64,000 nucleotides of DNA from Octadecabacter ascidiaceicola. GTDB lineage: Bacteria > Pseudomonadota > Alphaproteobacteria > Rhodobacterales > Rhodobacteraceae. Position 1 is the stretch's first letter, and the number at the start of each line of letters is the position of its first letter. The stretch is taken from the NCBI RefSeq assembly GCF_900185015.1, contig NZ_FXYD01000001.1, positions 124,001-188,000 of the forward strand. Reading direction: 5' to 3'. The translations under genes were made by a program, and so were the position numbers. Of the stretch, positions 44,630-53,035 are shown one piece after another. The notes beneath the pieces are model-generated. The model was not told the origin of the DNA and ran no database searches. It saw only the letters and a list, made by a program, of their open reading frames with translations.

Positions 44630-45537
44630 GCACCGCGCTGATCGCAGGCACGGGCGGTTTGCCACCCCATTTGGCGGGTAGCCTTATGGTGCAAGGCAGC
44701 TCTCCGATCATCTGCGAGATGCGCGGGTTTCCATCAGAGATTAAAGGCGAGCTTGAGCGCGTTGCCTTTCGCATTGAAACGCTTGGGACACTGCTAGAAA
44801 CGCTGAAATCCTTGGGCGTGACCGAAGTCTGCATGGCAGGGGCCGTGCAACGCCCCGATGTTGACCCAAGTGCAATCGATCCGGCTACAGCGCCCCTCGT
44901 GCCGCGTCTAATGGCGGCAATGGCCAAGGGCGATGATGGAACCCTGCGTGAGATTATTTCGATCTTTGAGGAGCACGGTTTCACGATTGTCGGCGCCCAC
45001 GAGGTCGCACCGGACTTGTTGCCAATCACTGGCCAGCACACGAAAGCCGCCGCTCCAAACCTAACCGAGACGCTCGCGGCGGCTAAGGTGGCCTTGGCCG
45101 AGATGGGGCAAGCAGATCAGGGGCAGGCGATGCTTTTGCGCGATGGGGCCGTGATGGCCTGCGAAGACGCGCGTGGCACCGAAGCCCTGTTGCGCGACTA
45201 TTGCGAACCGCTCGATGAGCGTGGCACGTCATCGGGCGATCCGCTCGTCGAGATCATCGACGGCGCGATTGATATGATCCGAGACGCGGCAGGGTGGATG
45301 ACGGATCAGCCAGTGATCGCCCCAAACGCCAAAGGCGCGATCCTCTATAAGGCTCCGAAACCCGATCAAATCTTAAAGGCGGATATGCCACTGATTGGGC
45401 CAGACACCGCCATGCAGGCCGCAGAGGCGGGGCTTGCGGGCATCGTGATCCCGCAGAGCCGCGTCATGGTTTTGGATTTGCCGCAGGTCGTCGCGATCCT
45501 GAATGCTCAAGGCATGTTTCTGCAGGTGGTGTCATGA
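44626..45537 (+). CDS. lpxI: UDP-2,3-diacylglucosamine pyrophosphatase LpxI
   Basis: Hydrolyses UDP-2,3-diacylglucosamine to lipid X by attack on the alpha phosphate; this is the alphaproteobacterial replacement for LpxH. 303 residues, slightly longer than Caulobacter LpxI, with both the N-terminal domain (LIAGTGGLPPHLA, MAGAVQRPD, DDGTLREIISIFEEHGF) and the C-terminal catalytic domain (DQGQAMLLRDGAVMACEDARGTEALL; KAPKPDQILKADMPLIGPDT, in outline). Start and stop each overlap neighbouring genes, so lpxA-lpxI-lpxB are coupled. Confidence 0.94.
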   Translation: MSTALIAGTGGLPPHLAGSLMVQGSSPIICEMRGFPSEIKGELERVAFRIETLGTLLETLKSLGVTEVCMAGAVQRPDVDPSAIDPATAPLVPRLMAAMAKGDDGTLREIISIFEEHGFTIVGAHEVAPDLLPITGQHTKAAAPNLTETLAAAKVALAEMGQADQGQAMLLRDGAVMACEDARGTEALLRDYCEPLDERGTSSGDPLVEIIDGAIDMIRDAAGWMTDQPVIAPNAKGAILYKAPKPDQILKADMPLIGPDTAMQAAEAGLAGIVIPQSRVMVLDLPQVVAILNAQGMFLQVVS

Positions 45538-46679
45538 AGGTCTTTGTGATCGCAGGGGAACCCTCTGGCGACAAACTCGGCGCGGCCATGATGGATGGGT
45601 TGATCCATGAGGTCCCAGATGTCACGTTTGAGGGGATCGGCGGCGCGTTGATGCAAAACCTCGGCGTGAACAGCCTGTTCCCGATGGAAGAACTGTCCCT
45701 CATGGGAATCGCGGAAATCCTGCCCAAATACCGTCACCTCAAACGCCGTATCCGCCAAACCGCCGAGGCGGTGATCGCTGCCAAGCCGGATGTTCTAATC
45801 ACCATCGACAGCCCCGATTTTTGCCTGCGTGTTGCGCGGCTTGTGAAGGCCGGCTCAAACATCCGAACAGTGCACTACGTGGCTCCAACCGTTTGGGCAT
45901 GGCGCCCAAAACGCGCTGAAAAAATGGCGCAGGTCATCGATCATGTCCTCGCGCTTTTCCCATTTGAACCACCCTTTATGGAAGCCGCTGGTATGGCTTG
46001 TGATTTCGTCGGGCATCCGGTCGCAGCCGAAGCGCAAGTAACGGTCGATGAAATCGATGCGTTCAAGACCCGCCATGGGATATCCCAATCTCCCATCCTC
46101 ACCATTTTGCCCGGTTCGCGCCATTCCGAAATTTCCCGCCTCGCGGAAACGTTCGACGCCGCATTCACTCAGACAGACGGGGCCTTCAATGCGGTTATTG
46201 TGCCGACCCTGCCACATCTGGCCGAAGCCGTGAAAACTGCGTTGCCACTCAAGAACACCGCCAAATGCATCGTATCTGGCGAAGGCCTTTCCCCCGAAGC
46301 CGCAGCGCGAGAGCGCCTCGTTGCGATGGCATGTGCAGATGTCGCTTTGGCCGCCTCTGGCACCGTGTCGCTTGAACTTGCTGCCATGCGCACACCGATG
46401 GTCATCGCCTATGATATGAACTGGCTCAGCCGCCAGATCATCAACCGCATGCTCCTGACAGACACCGTAACCTTGGTGAACCTCGTCAGTGAAACCCGTG
46501 TCGTCCCTGAATTTATCGGTGCTAATTGCACGCCAGACCCAATCGCCGAAGCTCTTATCTACGTTCAAGCAAGTCCGACGGAACAGCTCAACGCGCTTGA
46601 TGTTACAATGGAGCGCCTTGGACGCGGTGGCGATGCCCCTGGTCTGCGTGCCGCCCGCGCAGTGCTTGCGCGTCTGTAA
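45534..46679 (+). CDS. lpxB: Lipid A disaccharide synthase LpxB
   Basis: Glycosyltransferase family 19 enzyme joining lipid X and UDP-diacylglucosamine. 381 residues. The N-terminus IAGEPSGDKLGA, SPDFCLRVA, YVAPTVWAWRPKRA and LPGSRHSEI are family motifs, and the C-terminal Rossmann part has ASGTVSLELA and PMVIAYDMNWLS. Overlaps the lpxI stop by four bases. Last gene of the long envelope operon; no intrinsic terminator is evident before the aldolase gene 35 bases on. Confidence 0.95.
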   Translation: MKVFVIAGEPSGDKLGAAMMDGLIHEVPDVTFEGIGGALMQNLGVNSLFPMEELSLMGIAEILPKYRHLKRRIRQTAEAVIAAKPDVLITIDSPDFCLRVARLVKAGSNIRTVHYVAPTVWAWRPKRAEKMAQVIDHVLALFPFEPPFMEAAGMACDFVGHPVAAEAQVTVDEIDAFKTRHGISQSPILTILPGSRHSEISRLAETFDAAFTQTDGAFNAVIVPTLPHLAEAVKTALPLKNTAKCIVSGEGLSPEAAARERLVAMACADVALAASGTVSLELAAMRTPMVIAYDMNWLSRQIINRMLLTDTVTLVNLVSETRVVPEFIGANCTPDPIAEALIYVQASPTEQLNALDVTMERLGRGGDAPGLRAARAVLARL

Positions 46680-46714
46680 CCTATACGTGAAGCTACCCGA
46701 ACTAGGAGACGCAA

Positions 46715-47479
46715 ATGCCCGCCCCAGAAAACGCCCTCAAAACAGCCCTAGAACACGGCGAAACGCAAAGCGGCCTTTGGCTGACATTGGCCAGTGGTGC
46801 CGTTGCCGAAATTGCAGGGAAGGCGGGGTTTGACTGGTGCCTGATTGATGCAGAACACGGGCCAAACACGCTCACGACAATCCAAACGCAGTTGCAAGCC
46901 TTGGCCGGAACGCCGGCGCACCCTGTCGTGCGTGTGCCAAGTGGCGAAGATTGGATCCTCAAACAGGTCTTGGACCTTGGCGTGCAAACTGTCGTTGTCC
47001 CAATGGTCAACACCCCCGAACAGGCCGCGCAGGTCGCTGCTGCTGTTCGCTACCCAGGGCAGGGGTCACGCGGAATGGGCGCAACACTGGCCCGCGCCTC
47101 CGGCTACGGAGAGATCGTCGACTACATGAGCTCAGCCAACGAACAAATCTTCCTATTCGTACAAATCGAAAGCAGGCAGGCCGTTGAAAACGTAGACGCA
47201 ATCGTAGCCACACCCGGGGTTGATGGTATTTTCGTCGGCCCCGCTGACCTCAGCGCAGATATGGGGTTCGTTGGTCAAACGGACGCCCCAGAGGTCCTCG
47301 CAGCAATCGATCACGTCTACGCCCGCACGAAGGCCGCAGGCAAAACCATCGGAACCGTGGTATTCGACGACGCCGACTTCCCAGTCCAAATCGACAAAGG
47401 TGTAACTTTCCTAGGCTTGGGCGCAGATAGCTTTGCCCTGCAATCCGCACTGCGCACCCTCGCTTCAAAAGCGCCCTAG
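46715..47479 (+). CDS. HpaI/HpcH-family class II aldolase
   Basis: A 254-residue metal-dependent pyruvate aldolase of the 4-hydroxy-2-oxoheptanedioate aldolase (HpaI/GarL) family. Signatures are FDWCLIDAEHGPN (catalytic His region), VVRVPSGEDWILKQVLDLG, GVQTVVVPMVNTPEQA, RGMG, VQIESRQAVENVD (metal-binding Glu) and FVGPADLSADMG (metal-binding Asp). It cleaves or makes 4-hydroxy-2-oxo acids, but no aromatic-degradation or galactarate genes are adjacent, so the physiological substrate is open. It follows lpxB after 35 bases with its own AGGAGACGC site and may be co-transcribed. Confidence 0.9.
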   Translation: MPAPENALKTALEHGETQSGLWLTLASGAVAEIAGKAGFDWCLIDAEHGPNTLTTIQTQLQALAGTPAHPVVRVPSGEDWILKQVLDLGVQTVVVPMVNTPEQAAQVAAAVRYPGQGSRGMGATLARASGYGEIVDYMSSANEQIFLFVQIESRQAVENVDAIVATPGVDGIFVGPADLSADMGFVGQTDAPEVLAAIDHVYARTKAAGKTIGTVVFDDADFPVQIDKGVTFLGLGADSFALQSALRTLASKAP

Positions 47480-47480
47480 C

Positions 47481-47503
47481 TTTCTTCGGCTCTCAAATAC
47501 TCA
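47481..47503 (+). repeat. Dispersed intergenic motif, copy 2
   Basis: Second copy of the motif at 15592-15614 (21 of 23 bases identical), again directly downstream of a plus-strand gene facing a minus-strand gene. Here it is followed by a GC-rich hairpin, GCGCCCC (47509-47515) with GGGGCGC (47519-47525), that lacks a T-tract. Confidence 0.55.
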
Positions 47504-47567
47504 ATCTTGCGCCCCGCAGGGGCGCTCCCCGCCCGCCGCAGGCGCAGATCGTCAGATCATCCCCGGA

Positions 47568-48695
47568 TCAGTAAGGCGCATCTTCCAACACACCATTTGC
47601 CGACATCTGTTGATACAAAAGCCCTTCACGCAATCCGCGATCCGCAACGGACAATCGGTCTGTTGGCCACAGCCGCATCAGCGTTTGTAGAATGGCAGCA
47701 CCCGACATGATCAAGGCTTGGCGATCTTTGCCGATACGAGGATCCGCTTTGCGACCCGCTTCGCCAAGTTTCAGATACCCGTGGATCACCGCATCAATTT
47801 GATCGGTGGTCATACGCAACCCATCCACCTTCATCCGGTCGTACCGCCGCAATCCAAGGTGGCTGGCCGCAACCGTGGTCACAGTCCCAGATGTGCCGAC
47901 AATCTGAAACCCTTCACGACTCTGCTCTTCCAAAGACGGTGCGAATTTCTCTAGGTTTTCCTCAAAGAACCAAGACATCAAAGCAAACCGCGCGGAATCG
48001 TCCTCAACATCGGCGAATTGGTCGCGCAACGTCGCCACACCCAACGGTACCGAAATCCAATCGACGACCTTGGCGGCGGCAAACGGGCCGGGGTCTTGGC
48101 GAAAGCCCGAATGCAAACGCATGATCGCGCGGGGGCGCTCTCGTTTGGGAACGTTTGTCAGGTCTATCCAGACCAATTCGGTCGACCCACCACCAATATC
48201 AACGACCAGCAATTGCTCGGTTTTCGTTGATACGAGCGGCGCGCAAGAAATAACCGCAAGACGCGCTTCTTCTTCCGGCTGGATAATTTCCAGCGTCAAG
48301 CCCGTCTCACGTTTCACGGATGAAATGAAATGCTGGGAATTTCGCGCACGCCGGCAGGCTTCTGTCGCGACAAGGCGCATGTGACTGACGTTGTGGCGTT
48401 GCAATTTTTGACGGCAAACGCGCATAGCGTTGATCGTTCGCGCCATAGAAGCGCGGGACAATTTGTCAGTCTGCTCCAAACCCTGCCCAAGCTGGACGGA
48501 TTTGGAAAAGCTGTCGACCACATGAAACTGGCTGCCCTTGGGTTGGGCAATCAGCATACGGCAACTGTTCGTGCCCAAATCCAACGCAGCATAGAGCTGT
48601 GACGGATCGGGCGGTTTTGGCACGGCGTGCTCAACCGGTTTCGGGAACGCGCCCGCACCATCGGGACGCTTGGGCGTCATTTTAACGCCCTCCAT
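47568..48695 (-). CDS. Ppx/GppA-family exopolyphosphatase/pppGpp phosphatase
   Basis: A 375-residue sugar-kinase-like (ASKHA) fold phosphatase. The phosphate-1 motif ALDLGTNSCRMLIA begins near residue 38; LVATEACRRARN, VDIGGGSTELVWID (phosphate-2) and VGTSGTVTTVAASHLGLRRYDR (adenosine-like region, in outline) follow. Members hydrolyse inorganic polyphosphate and/or pppGpp; sequence alone does not decide. The first 35 residues are a Pro-rich extension. The start may be 48695 or the ATG five codons later. The 200-base upstream gap to 48897 holds a GGTCGC repeat and no gene that I can support. Confidence 0.9.
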   Translation of the reverse strand: MEGVKMTPKRPDGAGAFPKPVEHAVPKPPDPSQLYAALDLGTNSCRMLIAQPKGSQFHVVDSFSKSVQLGQGLEQTDKLSRASMARTINAMRVCRQKLQRHNVSHMRLVATEACRRARNSQHFISSVKRETGLTLEIIQPEEEARLAVISCAPLVSTKTEQLLVVDIGGGSTELVWIDLTNVPKRERPRAIMRLHSGFRQDPGPFAAAKVVDWISVPLGVATLRDQFADVEDDSARFALMSWFFEENLEKFAPSLEEQSREGFQIVGTSGTVTTVAASHLGLRRYDRMKVDGLRMTTDQIDAVIHGYLKLGEAGRKADPRIGKDRQALIMSGAAILQTLMRLWPTDRLSVADRGLREGLLYQQMSANGVLEDAPY

Positions 48696-48897
48696 TTCGA
48701 GTTACCCTAAAGGTAAGCGCGCGCGTGATGTCGCGCAAGCCCAGAGATGGAACTTGTTAAGCTGCTCATACCTAAGATGAGAATAATGCGACCTAAAAGG
48801 GGTCGCCAAATGCGCCCGCCATGTCGAAAATAGGCGTCGTAGAAACTGGCACCCAAGCTAGGTGTTGATCAACGCATATGAGAGGCATGAGATTCGC

Positions 48898-49194
48898 ATG
48901 GCAGATGTCACAATCGTTTATTGGCGGGATATTCCGGCACAGGTCATCGTCGGCAAGGGGCGTCGGGGCACCAAGGTGCAACTTACCGAACGGTTTGAGC
49001 AAGCGATTGATCGCGCCGCGATGAAATCTGGTGCTGCGGGCACGGATGATTACCTCGCGGATTGGCGCAAGGCAGACCCGTATCCCGTTGAAGGCGCGGA
49101 CGCGGATGTCGCCAAGGCGGAAGCTGCACGACTTGAGGCTGAATACGACAAAGACCGTCTCATGGTTCTTATCAACAACGACGGTCGTGCGTGA
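48898..49194 (+). CDS. PF13769 'virulence factor' domain protein, methyl-transfer cluster
   Basis: A 98-residue soluble protein with the pattern of the so-called virulence-factor domain (VTIVYWRDIPAQVIVGKGR start, DYLADWRKADPYPVEG near 58-73). Despite the name, such genes commonly sit beside MTHF reductase and corrinoid methyltransferase genes in alphaproteobacteria, as here, so a role in one-carbon or methionine metabolism is more likely. The ATG at 48898 is preferred because the domain begins right there; an in-frame ATG 36 bases earlier adds unrelated residues. The stop is 32 bases before the MTHF reductase start. Confidence 0.8.
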   Translation: MADVTIVYWRDIPAQVIVGKGRRGTKVQLTERFEQAIDRAAMKSGAAGTDDYLADWRKADPYPVEGADADVAKAEAARLEAEYDKDRLMVLINNDGRA

Positions 49195-49226
49195 GCAGGC
49201 CAAAAACAAACGTCTGGGAGGCTGTC

Positions 49227-50153
49227 ATGTCGCTATTGAATTTCCGTAAAAAAGTTGACGAACCAGCAGGTGAGAACCCGCAGCTTGAAGCCTTCCTTGA
49301 TGGCTATTCGATCGAGGTCATGCCGCGTACGGCTGAAAAGGTTGAAGACTTCACAGCGCTTCTGCCTAAGGGTACCCGCGTTTACATCGCCCATATCGAA
49401 GGCACCCCGATTGAAGACATGGTCGCGACCGCCAAACGCCTTTCTGAGGACGGCTACCCCGTCATGCCGCATTTTCCGGCACGCATTATCAAAGACGCGG
49501 CCACACTGGAAAACTGGATCGCCATGTATCAGGGCGAGGCGGGTGTTGATCAGGCGTTGCTGCTTGCAGGCGGTGTGACAACTCCACACGGTGATTTCCA
49601 TTCCTCAATGCAACTGCTGGAAAACGGCGCGTTTGATCGTGCAGGGTTCAAACGTTTGCACGTCGCAGGCCACCCGGAAGGCAACAAAGACATCGATCCC
49701 AACGGCGGCACTGCCATGGTAGACGAAGCCTTGCGTTGGAAACAGAAGTTCTCTGAAACAACCGATGCCGATATGGCGCTGGCAACACAGTTCGCGTTTG
49801 AAGCGGGTCCGATCATTGAATGGGCCGAAAGCCTAAAAGAAGCAGGGATCACTATTCCGATCCACATCGGCATCGCGGGCCCAGCCAAGCTGCAAACCAT
49901 GATTAAATTCGCGATTGCCTGTGGCGTTGGCCCATCCCTGAAAGTGCTGCAGAAGCGCGCCAAAGATGTGACCAAATTGCTGCTGCCATTTGAACCGACA
50001 CAAGTGCTGACAGACCTCGCGGCGCACAAATCGGCGAACCCAGACAGCAACATCGAACGCGTCCACTTCTTCCCCCTTGGCGGCATCAAAACCAACGCCA
50101 ATTGGGCGATTGAACATGGCGGGGCGTCTGCAAGACCTGCGACTGAGAGCTAA
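49227..50153 (+). CDS. Methylenetetrahydrofolate reductase, MetF family
   Basis: Flavin-dependent TIM-barrel enzyme reducing 5,10-methylene-THF to 5-methyl-THF, the methyl donor for methionine synthesis. 308 residues from the ATG at 49227, which has a textbook GGGAGG site; a GTG at 49191 overlapping the previous stop is less likely. Recognisable segments are YSIEVMPRTAEK (substrate Glu), TRVYIAHIEG, DQALLLAGG, GFKRLHVAGHPEGN and the ATQFAFEAGPIIEW block (in outline), with IPIHIGIAGPAKLQT. It differs markedly from E. coli MetF and belongs to the subgroup found with PF13769 and corrinoid methyltransferase genes. Confidence 0.88.
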   Translation: MSLLNFRKKVDEPAGENPQLEAFLDGYSIEVMPRTAEKVEDFTALLPKGTRVYIAHIEGTPIEDMVATAKRLSEDGYPVMPHFPARIIKDAATLENWIAMYQGEAGVDQALLLAGGVTTPHGDFHSSMQLLENGAFDRAGFKRLHVAGHPEGNKDIDPNGGTAMVDEALRWKQKFSETTDADMALATQFAFEAGPIIEWAESLKEAGITIPIHIGIAGPAKLQTMIKFAIACGVGPSLKVLQKRAKDVTKLLLPFEPTQVLTDLAAHKSANPDSNIERVHFFPLGGIKTNANWAIEHGGASARPATES

Positions 50154-50272
50154 CCGCAGCCAAACCGCGCCAACCAGCGTTGGGCGAAAAGCCGGTTTCT
50201 GGTCAAATATTTGCCAAGATCCTGCAGTAACTGTGACCTCTCATTTGTGGGTTACTTGTAGGATATGGCCCG

Positions 50273-51073
50273 ATGAGCAGTCTTTGCAGAGCGTTTATTC
50301 TGGCGGTGTTTTTACCGAGCATGCAAACGGCCTTTGCGGCCCCCTACGCTGATGCGCAATTGATTATCCAACGTTCAACTGGTGCGGAATGGGACACATT
50401 GGTCGAACAGACGTTAAGGGCCGCATTCGTGCAAGCCTACTTTGGGCCTATTTCCGATCGTAGCGTCCGTATTGCCGATGGTGAGGCCTTCGCCGCGCTG
50501 ATCCCCAATGAGGAAGTTGCGCCCTACGAAGACCAAATGCGGGCGGTCCCACTTGAACTCATGATGCACTACTATTCGGCGGATCAACTTGCATCAATTG
50601 CGGCTATTATGCGGATAGATGAAACTGCGACGCTCGAAGACATCAAGTCGAACGCGTTAAGCGAACGGGCTGAAGCCGCGCTCGCGCAGGCACGTGCTGA
50701 CGCGCAGGTATCGGGTGCAGATGATGCCGCAACCCAAGAGCTTGAGGCACTGACGGCACAACTCAACGCATTTTCCGCGATGGTGGAAAGCGGCCTTGGT
50801 GAATCTATGGCGCAAGACATTGGTGTCGGCATGGGGGCGTTGACCAAACTGATGAGCTTCTCACGCGAGATTTCGCAACTGGAACGCCATGCCAATAATC
50901 CGGTGACAATCGCCGCGATTGAGACAGACGGGGTGCTTGCGTTTTCAAATCCGGTCCAGCATCGCAGTTTGCTACGCGAGATCACATCGCATCCTGCGGC
51001 CATAGCCTCTGACGAAGGCGCGACTGCGCAAGAAACGGGTGGCATTCGGTTCATTCGTCCGCCTGTTCAATAA
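50273..51073 (+). CDS. Exported DUF2059-like protein
   Basis: A 266-residue protein with a signal peptide (1-22, ending TAFA), followed by an alpha-helical region that resembles DUF2059 (LELMMHYYSADQLASIAAIM at about 93-112 is the conserved helix of that family). The rest is Ala- and Glu-rich and probably helical. It stands between two cytoplasmic one-carbon genes, with 119 bases before and 176 bases after, so it may be an independent unit. Function unknown; the family assignment rests on a short motif. Confidence 0.65.
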   Translation: MSSLCRAFILAVFLPSMQTAFAAPYADAQLIIQRSTGAEWDTLVEQTLRAAFVQAYFGPISDRSVRIADGEAFAALIPNEEVAPYEDQMRAVPLELMMHYYSADQLASIAAIMRIDETATLEDIKSNALSERAEAALAQARADAQVSGADDAATQELEALTAQLNAFSAMVESGLGESMAQDIGVGMGALTKLMSFSREISQLERHANNPVTIAAIETDGVLAFSNPVQHRSLLREITSHPAAIASDEGATAQETGGIRFIRPPVQ

Positions 51074-51249
51074 GGCAATTCAACGATTCACGATGCGACT
51101 GTTGGTTGGTGTCGGCACCGCCTCATCATCTTCATGAACATAATCTTTGGTGACGTCGCCCCTGTGTCCGTCTATGTCGTTTGCACGCCGTAAGACCTGT
51201 GCCTGCACGCTAAGGTCACGGAGAAACACGCGCCTTCGGAGAGCAATAC

Positions 51250-52329
51250 ATGACCCGCACTGTTATCGAATCTAAAACCAAGACCGCCGTTATGGGCTTT
51301 GATGAGCCGTTCTGCGTGATTGGAGAGCGCATTAACCCGACGGGTCGCAAAATCCTGAATGAAGAACTTGAAGCGGGTGATTTCAGCCGTGTTGAAGCGG
51401 ATGCGATTGCGCAGACAATGGCGGGTGCAACTGTGCTCGACATTAACTCTGGCGCTGTGTTCTCCAACAAAATGGCCGAAGACCCGCGGTATGCGGACAA
51501 TAATTTCGTTGAGCCTGCCTTGATGGAAGAACTGGTAAAGCGCGTTCAGGCAATCGTGGACACGCCGCTGTGTATCGACAGTTCTGTTCCGGGTGCGTTG
51601 GAAAACGGGCTGGCTGCCGCAGAGGGCCGTCCGTTGCTGAACTCCGTGACTGGCGAAGAAGAACGCCTAGAATTGGTTCTCCCGCTGGTGAAGAAATATA
51701 ACGTGCCAGTTGTCGCAATTTCCAATGATGACACAGGCATTTCCGAAGATCCTGACGTGCGCTTTGCTGTTGCCAAGAAGATCGTCGAACGCGCCGCAGA
51801 TTTCGGCATTCCGGCACATGACATCGTGGTTGACCCACTGGTGATGCCAATCGGCGCTATGGGAACGGCGGGTTTGCAGGTGTTCACACTTGTGCGCCGC
51901 CTTCGTGAAGAACTCGGAGTGAACACCACCTGTGGGGCATCCAACATCAGCTTTGGACTGCCAAACCGCCACGGCATCAACAACGCGTTCCTTCCCATGG
52001 CTATGGCCGCTGGCATGACATCCGCGATTATGAACCCAGTGGCGCTGCCGATTGGCCCCAAAAAGATCAGCGAAAAGAAAGCCGAAATCGAGGCCGCTGG
52101 CATTATCCTGCCAGAGGGAATTGATGATGAAACCTTCGTGACGCTGTTTGGCATGGGTTCAACCAAGCCACGCGCGGGTAAAGAAATGGAAGCCATTCGC
52201 GCGGCCAACTTCCTAACCAATAATGACGATGGTGGCGCGGCTTGGATCACCATGAACCGCGAAGCCCCGAAAGCCGGTCAAGAAGGTCGCGGTCGGGCAG
52301 GGCGCAAAGGTGGGCGTCGTCGCGGGTAA
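51250..52329 (+). CDS. Methyltetrahydrofolate:corrinoid methyltransferase (pterin-binding domain)
   Basis: A 359-residue protein consisting of a pterin-binding TIM barrel as in MetH module 2 or acetogen AcsE: CVIGERINPTGRK at about 18-30, ATVLDINSGA, PLCIDSSVPGALENGLA, LLNSVTGEE, GIPAHDIVVDPLVMPIG and CGASNISFGLPNR. It transfers the methyl of 5-methyl-THF to a corrinoid protein. It lacks the homocysteine, B12 and activation modules, so it fits the split methionine synthase described in Phaeobacter; the partners are not in this window. The C-terminal 17 residues are a Gly/Arg/Lys-rich tail (GRGRAGRKGGRRRG), unusual for the fold. A strong terminator follows. Confidence 0.9.
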   Translation: MTRTVIESKTKTAVMGFDEPFCVIGERINPTGRKILNEELEAGDFSRVEADAIAQTMAGATVLDINSGAVFSNKMAEDPRYADNNFVEPALMEELVKRVQAIVDTPLCIDSSVPGALENGLAAAEGRPLLNSVTGEEERLELVLPLVKKYNVPVVAISNDDTGISEDPDVRFAVAKKIVERAADFGIPAHDIVVDPLVMPIGAMGTAGLQVFTLVRRLREELGVNTTCGASNISFGLPNRHGINNAFLPMAMAAGMTSAIMNPVALPIGPKKISEKKAEIEAAGIILPEGIDDETFVTLFGMGSTKPRAGKEMEAIRAANFLTNNDDGGAAWITMNREAPKAGQEGRGRAGRKGGRRRG

Positions 52330-52356
52330 ACCGCGCCTCAAACGAATAGAAATATG

Positions 52357-52393
52357 AATACGCCCGATCCCAATGATCGGGCGTATTTTGTTT
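52357..52393. terminator. Bidirectional terminator after the corrinoid methyltransferase gene
   Basis: AATACGCCCGATC (52357-52369) pairs perfectly over 13 bases with GATCGGGCGTATT (52375-52387) around a five-base loop, followed by TTGTTTC. Lies between convergent genes and serves both strands. Confidence 0.85.
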
Positions 52394-52959
52394 CAGCCAC
52401 GCATTTTGTGGTGCAGCAGGATCGGCACGACGAGGTCTTCTTCATCGACAAGATGGCGCGCTAAAAACCCCTCGATTTCTGTCGCGACATCATGCAACCC
52501 GCCTGCTTCATTGCGGGCTTGACCCTCGTCCAACTGAATAAGCTTCACAACGCGGTTTGCGCCTATGGTGAAACGATCCAGTACATCATCAAGCACCAGG
52601 TGGTCGCTTTCCAAAGTGTCGAGGCCGGTGTCAAAGCGCGCATCGGCTGCGGACAGCTCAGGGAAGAATATGTGATCTTCCCAGCCATGATGTCCGTGTA
52701 GATTACGCACCAGTAGATTGCCGTAATGCGATAGTCGCGCAGCGTAGGTATCGCTCTCGATCGTTTTGTCGAGATAGCCTTCTGTATTCAACCGCATCAC
52801 TTTACCAAGCTTGCGGAACATTTCATGTGCTCCCATCCATTTTTGGATAGACGCGGCGAAGTTCGGGTGATCCGGCCAAGCGTCGCGCGGATAATCCCGA
52901 AGCAGGATGCGCATGTCTTCTGGCAAGGCGTCCTGTCTCACTGTGCGTGTTTCAGTCAT
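52393..52959 (-). CDS. Hemerythrin-like domain protein
   Basis: A 188-residue cytoplasmic protein with a hemerythrin/HHE four-helix bundle. Likely di-iron ligands are spread through the sequence: His in MGAHEMF (about 44), HGHHGWEDHIFFPEL (about 89-103), LESDHLVLDD (about 118) and FLARHLVDEEDLVVPIL (about 167-183). Such proteins bind O2 or NO or sense iron; nothing in the context specifies which. The stop lies at the edge of the shared terminator. The start follows the intergenic TATGTTGTAACAATAATGC AT-rich region. Confidence 0.85.
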   Translation of the reverse strand: MTETRTVRQDALPEDMRILLRDYPRDAWPDHPNFAASIQKWMGAHEMFRKLGKVMRLNTEGYLDKTIESDTYAARLSHYGNLLVRNLHGHHGWEDHIFFPELSAADARFDTGLDTLESDHLVLDDVLDRFTIGANRVVKLIQLDEGQARNEAGGLHDVATEIEGFLARHLVDEEDLVVPILLHHKMRG

Positions 52960-53035
52960 GACGCAGAGATAGGTAGCGTGTTATGTTGTAACAATAATGC
53001 ATTTGCGCAGGGCGGCTATGCCCCAAACGCACAGA

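Noticed and set aside
47509-47525. GCGCCCC/GGGGCGC hairpin as terminator of the HpaI-family aldolase gene
   Set aside because: The stem is strong, but the following bases are C-rich with no T-tract; termination here would need Rho.
51074-51249. Cobalamin or SAM/SAH riboswitch ahead of the corrinoid methyltransferase gene
   Set aside because: I looked for the B12-box and SAM-II/SAH core patterns and found none; the region has no convincing fold.
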